A DNA stretch of 64,000 bases from Miltoncostaea sp050250915 (GTDB taxonomy: Bacteria; Actinomycetota; Thermoleophilia; Miltoncostaeales; Miltoncostaeaceae): assembly GCA_050250915.1 (NCBI GenBank), contig JBFWNT010000005.1, forward strand, positions 88,758-152,757, written 5' to 3'. Position 1 is the stretch's first letter; the number at the start of each line of letters is the position of its first letter. The translations under genes and the position numbers were made by a program. Below, in pieces: positions 41,855 through 50,959 of this stretch. The notes under the pieces are model-generated. The model did no database searches, had not been told where the DNA came from, and was given only the letters and a program-made list of their open reading frames with translations.

Positions 41855-44800
41855 ATGGCCCCGAGCGGGATCCTGCTGACGCGCCTGCTTCCTCCGCGGC
41901 TGCCCTCGGGCTGTCTGCCACGCCCATCACTCAGCGGCCGTCTGGCCTCGGGCACAGAAGGGCGCCTCGTGACGGTGCTCGCAGGAGCGGGCTACGGCAA
42001 GAGCACGATCGTGGCTCAGGCCCTCGCGGAGACGTCGACGCCCTCGGTTTGGATGTCGTGCGACGAGCGCCTCGGCGGTGGGCCCGACCTGCTGGCTCAT
42101 CTCGCCGCCGGTGTCGAGCGGATCGTCCCGGGGTTCGGGGCGGGCCTGCGATTCGAGGGGCCGGTCGGGCTCCAGGTGACCGCCCTCTGCAACGAGCTCG
42201 TCGCCACGGTCAGCGACGAGATGATCCTGGTCCTCGACGACGTGCACCTGCTCGACGAGCCGGCGAGCGACACGCTTGCCGAGTCGGTCCGCGACCTGCC
42301 CCCGAACATCCACCTCGTGCTCGCCGGGCGCGCACCGCTGGCGTTCCCCGTCGGCAAGCTGCGGGCGGGACAGCTCCTCGAGGTGACAGAAGCGGACCTC
42401 GCACTGTCGGACGACGAGGTGTCCGCGCTGTGGCGCGCCGGGGGCGGCGCCGACGACCCGGAGGCCCTCCGGCGAGTCTGCGAGCGGACCGAGGGGTGGG
42501 TGACCGGCATGATCCTCGCCGCGCAGGCCGGCGACGCCGACTTCCAGCGGCGCTCCGACTCCCGGTAGCTCTTCAGCTATCTCGCCGAGGAGGTGCTCAT
42601 CGCCCTGGAACCGGAGATCCAGGACTTCATCCTGCAGACGGCCATCTTCGAGCGCTTCTCGCCGGAACTCGTCGCGGGCCTCGTCCCGGACGGCGATGTG
42701 CGGGGCACATGCCGGAGCCTCATGGCCCGCCACCTGTTCGTGATCCGCCTCGAGGCTGAGGGGGAGTGGTACCGCTACCACCACCTCTTCCAAGCCTTCC
42801 TGCGCGAGCGAATCGCCGAGCTCGAGCCCGACATTCTTCCCGAGATGCACCGCCGGGCCGCCGACTGCTGGATCGCGCACGGTCAGCCGAGGGAGGCGAT
42901 CGACCATCTACTGGTCGCAGGTGACCTCGAGCGGGCGGCGGACCTCATGGAGTCGGTCGCGGACGAGATGCGGCTGGGCCCTCAGTCGGGTGTGCTCCTG
43001 CGCTGGGCCTCGCAGTTGCCGGAGGCGCTGTTCCGCGGGCGCCCGGGGCTCACCCTGGGACGTGCGATCGCGACGTTCTTCGTCGGCGATCAACCGGGGG
43101 CCTTCGACCTGCTCAGTCGCGCGATGGCCGACCTGGTCGAGACGGGGGACCACGACCAGGCAGCTGAGGCCTTCTTCATGCTCATCTACGCGCAACTCGC
43201 CGGGGGCACGCGGCAGGCTCACGCGATCGACGTGGGATACCGTTTCCTGCCGGGCATCGACCCGTCGGCCAAGCTGCTCCCGGCCTGCATGGTGCTGATG
43301 GCGTCGGAGCTCGGATGCGCGACCCGATACGACGAGGCCGAGGCGATGCTCGGAGAGGTGCTGACGCTCCCGATGCCGGCGATCGACCCTCTCGGTCAGG
43401 GGTATCTCGCATCGGCGCGGGCGTTGTACATGGACCATCCCCGCGGTCGGCCCAAGCAGGCGCTCGAGACCATCGATTGGGTCATCGACCTCTTCGAGCG
43501 TCATTGGCGCAGCGATGTGCTCGCCTACATCTTCGGGCTGCGCTGCTACCGGGCGATCATCCTGAACCAGCTCGGGCGCTACGACGAGACTCTCGCCGAA
43601 CTCGACCGGTTGATGGAGACCGCCCGGGAGCGGGGTCTCATCGGCGGCGGGGAGCGCCCGCGCCAGAAGCTCGAAGCCGTCGCCCTCGCCGGACTGGAGC
43701 GGTGGGACGAGCTGGAGATCCTGCTTACCAACACCGAGTCGCTGGAGTCGATGCGGGGGTCCTCGTACGGCTTCCGCACGCGCGCCCCTGCTGCGCGCCT
43801 CGCGGCCCACCGTGGCGACGTCGAGGCGGTCGCCCACCACGCCCGGGTGGTCATGGAGTACGTTGAGGCGTTCGGCTTCTCGTTCGACACCCCGGGCTGG
43901 ATCTGCGACATCGCAAGCGCCGCCCTGCAGGTCGGTCTCGACGACGAGGCACAGCGGCTCCGGCTCGAGGTCCTCGACGGGGCCGAGCGCGCCCAAAGCC
44001 CGTGGGCGCGGGCACGAGGCCAGCTGCTGGGGGCCATCGTGCTCGACGGCGCCGACGCCGACGATGCCCTCGGCGAGGCGCTCGACCTGACGGCGAAGTG
44101 GGACCTCCCCGAGATCTGGACTCGCCGCGACCGCACCCTCGCCGCTCGGCCGCTCGCCCGAGCGATCGACCTCGGCATCGGCCCGCCCGGTCTCGCCGCC
44201 GCCCTCGCCGCCCGCGCCGGGGGCGAAGTCCTCGAGCAGTGCGCACAGATCCTCGCCGCCGTGGAGTCGCGCGAGGCCGCGGGCCGCCTCCTCGAGGCGA
44301 TGCAGACCGTCGGCGTCAGCGACCCCGACATCGACGAGCTCCTCCGCGGCAAGTCGGAGAGTGCTCCCGCGGCCGCGACGGCGGTCCCGACCGCCGGCCC
44401 CGATCGGCCCCCGCTCACCATCCTCGCGCTCGGAGGCTTCCTCGTGCGCCGGGGCGACGAGGCCGTGGCGGTCTCCGCGTTCGGCCGCGAGCGCGCACGT
44501 GCACTTCTCGCGGTGCTCGTCTGTGCGGGCGGGCCCGTCCATCGGGAGCGTCTGGTCGACCTCCTTTGGCCGGACCTCGACCTCGAGCGCGGGCTGAGGG
44601 CCCTCCACGTCACGCTTCACAGCCTTCGTCGGGCGCTGGAGCCCGAGCTGGGCCGCGGCTCCGCAGCGCGCTCGGTGATCCGTTCCGAGGGCGAGGGCTA
44701 CCGGCTCGTGCTCCGCGACGGTGACACCGTCGACGTGGACGAGTTCCTCGGGCTGCTGTCGCCGATCGACGGAGAGACCGAGCGCCAGGCGCTGGTGCGG

Positions 44801-45199
44801 CTGCGCCGCGCCGAGCGGGTCTACCGGGGCGCCCTCTATCCCGAGTGGCCCTACGCCGACTGGGCGGTCTCACGGCGCCGCGAGGTCGAGCAGGGCTACT
44901 CCGGGATGCTCAGCGCGTTGGGTGACCACCACCTGGCGGCCGGCGCTCAGCGGGAGGCGCTGGTTTGCCTGGAGCGGCTGGTCGCACTCGAACCGGAGCG
45001 CGAGGCCGGCCACCGGTCCCTCATGGTTGCCTATGCCCGGGCCGGCGAGAAGGCGCTGGCCCTGCGCCAGTACCACGCCTGCCGCTCGACCATGCGGCGC
45101 GAGCTCGGCGTCGAGGCCAGCGCCGACACGCGAGCGCTCTATCAGTTGATCCTCGAGGACCAGCCGGTCCCCGAGACAGGGGCGCTCGCCACCGCCTGA
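41855..45199 (+). pseudogene. MalT-like STAND ATPase/BTAD regulator interrupted by an in-frame TAG
   Basis: A ~1114-codon frame with one amber stop at 42566-42568; both halves are in the same frame and colinear with the intact paralogue at 46919. N-terminal NTPase with Walker A LVTVLAGAGYGKSTIV and Walker B ILVLDDVHLL, a helical repeat middle (residues ~240-800), and a C-terminal winged helix plus BTAD domain (RGLRALHVTLHSLRRALEPE to ALRQYHACRSTMRRELG). The TAG follows CGG where a CAG-to-TAG change would fit. It may be a pseudogene or be read through. Predicted activator of the divergent aldehyde dehydrogenase. Confidence 0.8.
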
Positions 45200-45209
45200 G
45201 CGGTGCGGG

Positions 45210-45243
45210 CCGTAAGTGAGCTGGAAGGGCTCCCTCCTAGCGT
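45210..45243 (+). promoter_or_regulatory. Island-type promoter of the SnoaL pair
   Basis: CCGTAAG (45210-45216), exactly 21 nt, TAGCGT (45238-45243). The 3'-proximal sequence TGAGCTG is shared with the aldehyde dehydrogenase promoter. Confidence 0.6.
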
Positions 45244-45292
45244 GGTCGGCGAGTCGCGATGCGGCTCGCTGAGTACGACGGAAGGGGACGCA

Positions 45293-45799
45293 ATGGCTTC
45301 GTCATCGGAGCTTCGAACGCAGGACTACGCGACCGCGCGGCGCCGGTTCCTCAGTCGCCTGCACGCGCCGATCCATCTCCACGACAGGAGGATGACGATG
45401 GGACTGCAGGAGTTCGTCGAGGCCTGGAACCGCCGCGAGCCGGAGGACATCGCCGCGCAGTTCACTCCGGACGGTGTCCGCCACCAGTTCGCGCTGCCCG
45501 AGGCCCGCCTCGCAGGCCGCGATGCCATCGCCCAGGGGGTGGCCGCCACGCTTCAGGCCGTCCCCGACGCCGTGCTCGACGTCCGGTCGCAAGTCGACGG
45601 CGGCGACGGGCGCGTCGTCGTCGAGTGGACCTTCTCAGGCACGCACGAGAACGACTTCCCCGGGATGCCGGCGAGCGGCGCGACCGTCGTGCTGCCGGGG
45701 ATCAGCGTCTACACGCTCGCTCCCGACGGTCTCATCGTCCTCGAGAACGTCTACTGGGATACGGCGACGCTGCTGGCGGCGGCGGGCGTCCTCGGATGA
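45293..45799 (+). CDS. SnoaL-like (polyketide-cyclase fold) protein 1
   Basis: A 168-aa protein. After a ~35-residue polar N-terminus comes a SnoaL/NTF2 fold: LQEFVEAWNRREPEDIAAQF, VRHQFALPEARLAGRDAIAQ, and the final WDTATLLAAAG. Such domains act as isomerases, cyclases or binding proteins for small hydrophobic substrates. ATG 45293 is chosen for its upstream GAAGGGGA; an internal ATG at 45395 would give only the fold. Its stop overlaps the next SnoaL gene by 4 bp. Confidence 0.75.
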   Translation: MASSSELRTQDYATARRRFLSRLHAPIHLHDRRMTMGLQEFVEAWNRREPEDIAAQFTPDGVRHQFALPEARLAGRDAIAQGVAATLQAVPDAVLDVRSQVDGGDGRVVVEWTFSGTHENDFPGMPASGATVVLPGISVYTLAPDGLIVLENVYWDTATLLAAAGVLG

Positions 45800-46296
45800 C
45801 CATCGCCGCGATCATCGAGCGCCAACTGGCGGCGTGGAACGCCCAGGACGCCGACGCGGTCGCCGCCGACTTCGCGCCGGAGAGCAGCTACTGGTCGCCG
45901 ACCATCACCAATCCGGCCCTGGCCGGGCCCGAGGCGGCACGCTCTGACGCTGCGATGCTGTTCACGGCCTTCCCGGACTTCGTGCTCACCGAGCGCGGCC
46001 GCCTGGAGGGCGCCGACGGGACGGCGGCGCTCTGGTGGGACTCCACCGCCACGTTCCGCGGTCCGCTCGAGCCTCCGGGATTCGCTCCCACCAACGGCCC
46101 CGTGACCAACCACGGCGTCACGTGGGTTGAGACCGACGGCGACAGAATCACCCGGCTGCATCTCTACTTCGACGTCAACGAGCTCGGCCGCCAGATCGGC
46201 GCGATCCCGCCGCCGGGAAGCGCGGGGGAGAAGATGGTCGTGACGTTCCAGAAATTGACCGCGAAGGGCCTGCGCAAGCGCGACTGGTCCAACTGA
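45796..46296 (+). CDS. SnoaL-like protein 2 (ester-cyclase type)
   Basis: A 166-aa SnoaL/NTF2-fold protein: IERQLAAWNAQDADAVAADF at the N-terminus, LFTAFPDFVLTERGRLEG in the middle, and GDRITRLHLYFDVNELGRQIG, a typical SnoaL-like ending. Pocket residues are His/Asp/Tyr but no substrate can be named. ATG overlaps the preceding stop (ATGA). A strong terminator follows. Confidence 0.8.
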   Translation: MTIAAIIERQLAAWNAQDADAVAADFAPESSYWSPTITNPALAGPEAARSDAAMLFTAFPDFVLTERGRLEGADGTAALWWDSTATFRGPLEPPGFAPTNGPVTNHGVTWVETDGDRITRLHLYFDVNELGRQIGAIPPPGSAGEKMVVTFQKLTAKGLRKRDWSN

Positions 46297-46332
46297 GCCG
46301 ACGCCGGGCCCGGCATTCGTCTTCCTCCCTTT

Positions 46333-46372
46333 GCGGCGCCTGAAGAATCGTTCTCGCCTCTTCAGGCGCCGC
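46333..46372 (+). terminator. Terminator of the SnoaL pair
   Basis: A perfect 14-bp stem (46333-46346 with 46359-46372) with a 12-nt loop, 36 nt after the stop codon. Confidence 0.6.
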
Positions 46373-46384
46373 GGTCCTAACGGT

Positions 46385-46429
46385 CTGTAAGCGGCTTGTA
46401 AGGCCGCCGCTGGACGCTCCTCCTACGGC
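46385..46429 (+). promoter_or_regulatory. Island-type promoter of the third SnoaL gene
   Basis: CTGTAAG (46385-46391) and TTGTAAG (46396-46402), an 11-bp direct repeat period, then exactly 21 nt, then TACGGC (46424-46429). Confidence 0.6.
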
Positions 46430-46453
46430 ACGCGAGACCGTCGGAGGAATGAC

Positions 46454-46852
46454 ATGACAAGCAACGCTCAGCGAGTGCGAGCTGTCTACGAGGCGTTCGG
46501 CCGGGGAGACCTCGGCCCTCTCACGGAGGTACTCGACGAGGACGTCGAGTGGATCGAGCCGGATGGCGCGCCGGGGGTCGGTGGCGTCTATCACGGGCGC
46601 GAGAGCGTCTTCGCCGAGATGTTCGGACGCCTGCCCGGCGTCTGGGACGAGTTCCGGGTCGCGCCGTCCACGTACATCGACGCCGGCGAACACGTCGTCG
46701 TCCTCGGAGAGCTGTCGGCCGTGGATCCCGCCTCCGGCACCCCTGCCCGCGCCCCGTTCGCGCATGTCTGGCGCTTCGAGGACGGCCAAGCTGTGTGGTG
46801 GCGCTGCTTCGAGGACACGGCCGTCCTGCAAGGGGCACGCACCGGCAGCTGA
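46454..46852 (+). CDS. SnoaL-like protein 3
   Basis: A 132-aa SnoaL/NTF2-fold protein: RVRAVYEAFGRGDLGPLTEV, DVEWIEPDGAPGVGGVYHGR, and FAHVWRFEDGQAVWWRCFED. These match ketosteroid-isomerase-like proteins; the Asp/His pair in the pocket suggests acid-base chemistry. ATG 46454 has GGAGGAAT upstream. A hairpin follows, then the regulator gene on the same strand. Confidence 0.8.
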   Translation: MTSNAQRVRAVYEAFGRGDLGPLTEVLDEDVEWIEPDGAPGVGGVYHGRESVFAEMFGRLPGVWDEFRVAPSTYIDAGEHVVVLGELSAVDPASGTPARAPFAHVWRFEDGQAVWWRCFEDTAVLQGARTGS

Positions 46853-46863
46853 AGTCGGGCGGC

Positions 46864-46890
46864 GGGGGACGGTCGAGAACTCTGTCCCCC
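46864..46890 (+). terminator. Terminator-like hairpin between SnoaL 3 and the regulator
   Basis: GGGGGAC (46864-46870) pairs with GTCCCCC (46884-46890) around a 13-nt loop, 11 nt after the stop codon. Confidence 0.4.
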
Positions 46891-46906
46891 ACCCGCCGGG
46901 CCGCCG

Positions 46907-46912
46907 TATCCT
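46907..46912 (+). promoter_or_regulatory. Leaderless -10 box of the regulator gene
   Basis: TATCCT with exactly 6 nt before the TTG start at 46919. Confidence 0.5.
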
Positions 46913-46918
46913 CGCGCC

Positions 46919-49900
46919 TTGACAGGGATTAGCGTCCTCCGTAGCCGGCTGCGCCCGCCGCGGATCCCAGCGGGCACGCTCGAGCGCCCGTCCCTCGAGC
47001 AGGCGTGCCGCGCCGGAATCGACCAGGGCCGGCTCCTCGTGGTCGCGGGGGCGGGATACGGTAAGAGCTTGCTCTTGGCAGGCGCCGTCGCGCATCTCGA
47101 CCTATCGACGGCGTGGTGCTCATGCGATTCGCGGATGGGCACCCCGGCGAACCTGTTGGCGCATCTCACCGCAGCGCTGGCGGAGGTGGTTCCCGGCTTC
47201 GGCGCCGGTCTGGCGTACCAGGCCTCGACGGAGACGCTCGCGGCCGACTTCTGTAACGAGGCCGACGCAACGGTCGTCGACGACCTCGTCCTGATACTGG
47301 ACGACGTCCACCTGCTGGCGGGGACCGACGCCGATTCGGTTCCAAGCATGCTCTTTCGGGACTTGCCCCCGAGCGTCCGCCTCGCGATGGCCGGCCGATC
47401 GCTGCCTTCAGGCTTGCCCGCAGAGACGGGTCCCGGCGTCGTCGTCATCGACGAACGGCGCTTGGCGCTCGACGTGGACGAGGCGACCGCTCTCGTCGCA
47501 GGCGCCGGACTGAACCTCCCGCCCGAGCGCCTGGAACGGCTTCACGCCCAGACCGAAGGGTGGGCAGCCGGACTCATGATCGCCGCACAGGCCGGCCGGG
47601 GTGATGTCGGCACCGAAGACGGCCACGACATGCTCTTCGGCTCGCTCGCAGATGACGTCCTCGCCCGCACGGAGCCGCGGGTACGCCGCTTCATGGCCGA
47701 CACGAGTGTGCTCTCTCGCATGACCCCCCGGCTGGCAGCCGCAGTTGCGGGCGGATCTCCTGAGGACGCGCGAGGCGTGCTCGACAGCCTCGCCGACCGA
47801 CATCTGTTCACCCAGCGCATTGCTGGCCCCGGCGGGTGGTTTCGCTACCACCACCTGCTCGGCCGTCATCTCAGGGATCGGCTTGGCGAGGAGCAGCCCG
47901 GCCGCGTCCCAGACCTCCACGGACGAGCCGCGAGCGCATGGGAAGCGGAGGGCGAGCCGCTGGAGGCGCTCCGGCACCAGGCGTCTGCTGGAGACATCGA
48001 CCGGCTGGCCGACATGCTCGACCGGTACGCCGAATCCCTTGTGCGGGGCCCCGGCCGCGCCGACGTGGCGCGATGGATCGACCGGATCCCAAGAGATCTC
48101 CGTTCGGAGCGTCCCGGGCTCCTGCTTGCCAGCGCGACGCTCCTGAACACGTCCGGCGAGTTCGAGCGCGCGTTCGAGGCGACCGACGAGGCCGTCGGCA
48201 GGCTGCTCGACCTGGGTGAGCACGAGCGCGCCGCCATCGCGCTCGTCGGCCTGCTCCTGAACATGCTCACGGCGGGAACGCCACCAGCTCGGCGGATCAT
48301 CTCGGGCGAGCGCTGCCTCGCCCGCCTTGAGGCGGTTCCGGCTCGGCCCGTGGCACGTGTGGCCCACGCCATGGGTCTCGCCTTCGGAGGACGGACCGTC
48401 GAGGCTCGCCGGCAGCTCGCCCTCGCGCTCTCCGAAGCAGACGACGACGGCTACCCCGTCGGCGCCTACGCGCGCATCATCGACGCGTTCTACCTCGAGT
48501 ATCCCCGCGGCCGGGGCGAGCGGGCTGTTGAGCTACTCGAGTGGAGCGCCGCAGAGCTTCTCGCGGACCCTTCACGAGACCCGTTCGGCTTCGGGATGTT
48601 CGCAGTCGCCTACGAGCCGTACGTGCTCAACAGCCTCGGGCGGCACGAGGACGCCCTCTTCGCGACGGAGCGCTTCGTGACGGCCATGAAGGCGCTCGCA
48701 ATGGGCGAACAAGCGGAGCGACCGGCGCGTTGGTGGCGGCTCACCGCCCTCGCGGGGCTGGAGCGATGGGATGACCTCGCGTCGATGCTCGGCACAGCGA
48801 CGCCTGCATCCGCGGGTGTCCATGCAGGTCACTACGGGTACCGCTATCGCTCGCCGGCCGCGCTTCTCGCTGCGCACCACGGCGAGGCGGACACCGTCAT
48901 GGCAGAAGCCCAAGCAGCCATCGCCGCGATGAAGGAACACGGGCCCGCGTTCGACCAACCGTGGATCCTCTGCGACCTTTCGCGAGCTGCCCGTGTCGTC
49001 CGCCTCGACGACCTTGCCGCCGAGCTCGCAGAAGCCGCGCACCGCCAGGCGACTGTCCAGGACCTCCCATGGGGCCGGGCGCGCGCCGCGCTGCGCCTCT
49101 CGCTCGCCGTCGGCGCCGGTCCGCGAGGCGACGCGTTTCTGGCGGAGGCGCTTGCCATCACTGAGGAGGAAGGCTTCATCGGCCTCTGGTCGCGGCGCGA
49201 ACGTGCCGACGCGGGGGAGGCCCTCGCGCGGGCGATCGCGGACGGCGTCGGACGACCCGGAGGCGCGCCTCGGCTTGCTGCGGCGTGCGGCCCGCGCGTG
49301 ATCGTGGACTGCACTCGGCGGCTTGCCGCGGCGCCCCCGCGTATCCGGGAGGCCTTCGCGCGCGAGGTCGCGGGCGTCCCCGGCGTGCCGGCCGAGGCAC
49401 TCGAGGTGCTCATGAAGGACCGCTCGCCCGAGGTTCGTGAGGCGGCTCGGACGGCGCGCACCGGCGCGAGCAGCCACGCGCCTCCTCTGAGGCACCGTTG
49501 CCTTGGCGGGTTCGCGGTCGAGCGCGGTGGGCTGTCCGTCGATCGTTCGGCCTTCGGCCGCGAAAAGGCTCGCATGCTGCTCGGCGCGCTGTTGTGCGCC
49601 GGCGGCCCGGTCCACCGTGAGGTCCTCCTCGAGTGGCTGTGGCCTGACCTCGACCTCGATCGCGGCATGCGCGCGTTCCATGTGACGGTCCACGCCCTGC
49701 GGCGGGCCTTGGAGCCGGAGCTCGCCCGTGGCGCCGCCTCGTCCGTTGTGGTCAACGAGGATGAGTCCTACCGCGTCGTCCTCCGCGACGGCGACACGTT
49801 CGATCTCGCCGAGTTTCTCGCTGTCGCGCGCCCCGTTCGAGGTGAGGAGCGACTGAGGCGGCTCGAGCGCCTCCTGAGCGCCGACGAGGCTTGGACGGGT

Positions 49901-50269
49901 ACGCCGTACCCGGAGTGGCCGTATGCGGCATGGGCCGACGCCCCTCGCGCCGAGGCGGAGCGCGTTCACGCGGAGGTTCTCGCCAGCTTGGCTGACGCGC
50001 TCATCGAGGATGGCCGCCCCAGCCCAGCGGTGTCTCGAGCTCGTCGGCTCGTGGAGCGGGAGCCCGAGCGGGAGGAGTGGCACCGTCTTCTCATGCGCGC
50101 CTACGCTGCCGCCGGCGAGCGCGCCCTCGCGCTGCGCCAGTTCCATGCCTGTCGCACGGTCCTCCGCCGGGAGCTCGGGATCGACGTCAGCCAAGCGTCG
50201 CGGGACCTGTACCGGCAGATCCTCATCTCGGAGGATGACGTCGAGGTCGAACAGGAAGTGATCAGATGA
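46919..50269 (+). CDS. MalT-like STAND ATPase/BTAD transcription regulator (intact paralogue)
   Basis: An 1116-aa regulator. N-terminal NTPase domain with Walker A LLVVAGAGYGKSLLLAGAV (near residue 40) and Walker B LILDDVHLL (~125); then helical repeats (~350-800) as in MalT; then, after a linker, a winged helix and a BTAD domain (residues ~870-1105; RAFHVTVHALRRALEPE, ALRQFHACRTVLRRELG). STAND proteins oligomerise with ATP and an inducer; the BTAD end resembles SARP antibiotic activators. Start TTG 46919 is leaderless. The stop overlaps a SnoaL gene. Codon use is less GC-biased than the flanking core genes. Confidence 0.85.
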   Translation: MTGISVLRSRLRPPRIPAGTLERPSLEQACRAGIDQGRLLVVAGAGYGKSLLLAGAVAHLDLSTAWCSCDSRMGTPANLLAHLTAALAEVVPGFGAGLAYQASTETLAADFCNEADATVVDDLVLILDDVHLLAGTDADSVPSMLFRDLPPSVRLAMAGRSLPSGLPAETGPGVVVIDERRLALDVDEATALVAGAGLNLPPERLERLHAQTEGWAAGLMIAAQAGRGDVGTEDGHDMLFGSLADDVLARTEPRVRRFMADTSVLSRMTPRLAAAVAGGSPEDARGVLDSLADRHLFTQRIAGPGGWFRYHHLLGRHLRDRLGEEQPGRVPDLHGRAASAWEAEGEPLEALRHQASAGDIDRLADMLDRYAESLVRGPGRADVARWIDRIPRDLRSERPGLLLASATLLNTSGEFERAFEATDEAVGRLLDLGEHERAAIALVGLLLNMLTAGTPPARRIISGERCLARLEAVPARPVARVAHAMGLAFGGRTVEARRQLALALSEADDDGYPVGAYARIIDAFYLEYPRGRGERAVELLEWSAAELLADPSRDPFGFGMFAVAYEPYVLNSLGRHEDALFATERFVTAMKALAMGEQAERPARWWRLTALAGLERWDDLASMLGTATPASAGVHAGHYGYRYRSPAALLAAHHGEADTVMAEAQAAIAAMKEHGPAFDQPWILCDLSRAARVVRLDDLAAELAEAAHRQATVQDLPWGRARAALRLSLAVGAGPRGDAFLAEALAITEEEGFIGLWSRRERADAGEALARAIADGVGRPGGAPRLAAACGPRVIVDCTRRLAAAPPRIREAFAREVAGVPGVPAEALEVLMKDRSPEVREAARTARTGASSHAPPLRHRCLGGFAVERGGLSVDRSAFGREKARMLLGALLCAGGPVHREVLLEWLWPDLDLDRGMRAFHVTVHALRRALEPELARGAASSVVVNEDESYRVVLRDGDTFDLAEFLAVARPVRGEERLRRLERLLSADEAWTGTPYPEWPYAAWADAPRAEAERVHAEVLASLADALIEDGRPSPAVSRARRLVEREPEREEWHRLLMRAYAAAGERALALRQFHACRTVLRRELGIDVSQASRDLYRQILISEDDVEVEQEVIR

Positions 50270-50676
50270 GCGACGCGACCCGGAAGGCCGTCATGCGCTA
50301 CGCCGACGCGTGGAGCGCAGGCGACGTCGACGCACTCGACCAGAGCCTCGCCCCTGAGGCGACGCTCTGGAACCCGCGGATGGGCGAGCTTGAGCGGCCT
50401 CGCATCCTCAAACACCTGCACCGCCTGCTGACGGCGTTTCCCGATCTGGGATTCGCGCTCGACGGGCCAGTGGTCGTGGAGGGGCCGCGCGCCGCGTATC
50501 GCTGGGTGATGACCGGGACGAACACTGGGGAGCTCTATGGCCGCCCCGCGACAGGAAACGCCGTCCGTCTGCGGGGCGCCGACTTCGTGGAGGTCACGAA
50601 CGGGCTCGTGTCGCGCATCGTCGAGTACTCGGACACTGCTGCGTTCGCAGAGCAGCTCGCAGCGTCGTCCCGCTGA
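50266..50676 (+). CDS. SnoaL-like protein 4
   Basis: A 136-aa SnoaL/NTF2-fold protein (KAVMRYADAWSAGDVDALDQ, RAAYRWVMTGTNTGELYGR). ATG 50266 overlaps the TGA of the large regulator gene, so regulator and SnoaL protein are co-translated. In this island each regulator gene has a SnoaL gene just downstream, so the small protein may bind the inducer or act on it. Confidence 0.8.
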   Translation: MSDATRKAVMRYADAWSAGDVDALDQSLAPEATLWNPRMGELERPRILKHLHRLLTAFPDLGFALDGPVVVEGPRAAYRWVMTGTNTGELYGRPATGNAVRLRGADFVEVTNGLVSRIVEYSDTAAFAEQLAASSR

Positions 50677-50900
50677 CGGCTACTCGCTCCTCGGCTTCGT
50701 GACCGTCGCCAGCACTGTCTGAGGTGTGCGGCGCGACGGCATGAGCCGGCTCCCTAAGGCGCCGTCCGCGAGTGGGAACAAAGTGGGAACATCAGCCGCA
50801 GATTCCCGCCGAGGCGGCTCGTTAGGCGCTGGCGAAGAAGCGGCTAATTTGCAGCCTGACGACGTGCCCGGCCGATGCCCGCCGAAGCCCCGGAACGCCT
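50677..50900. other. Island right end, possible recombinase remnant, no gene
   Basis: No supportable gene. It holds two direct copies of AGTGGGAACA (50771-50780 and 50782-50791, 11-bp period), the kind of short arm-site repeat found next to tRNA-targeting tyrosine recombinases. The recombinase gene itself is absent. Confidence 0.4.
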
Positions 50901-50943
50901 CTCATAATCCCTGGGTCGCAGGTTCGAGTCCTGCCGCGCCCAT
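50901..50943 (+). repeat. attR: 43-bp copy of the tRNA 3' end
   Basis: Identical to 39892-39934. Only the tRNA 3' half is present, so this is the far boundary of the integrated element, not a second tRNA. The flanking bases differ from the tRNA on both sides. Confidence 0.88.
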
Positions 50944-50959
50944 CGTTTCCGTTCGGGGC

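Noticed and set aside
42566..42568. TAG decoded as pyrrolysine or selenocysteine-like recoding
   Set aside because: No pyl genes, no downstream element, and neither family uses the residue at this position; a nonsense mutation is simpler.
50901..50943. A second tRNA gene at the island's right end
   Set aside because: Only the 3' half from the anticodon loop onward is present; the acceptor 5' strand and D arm are missing.
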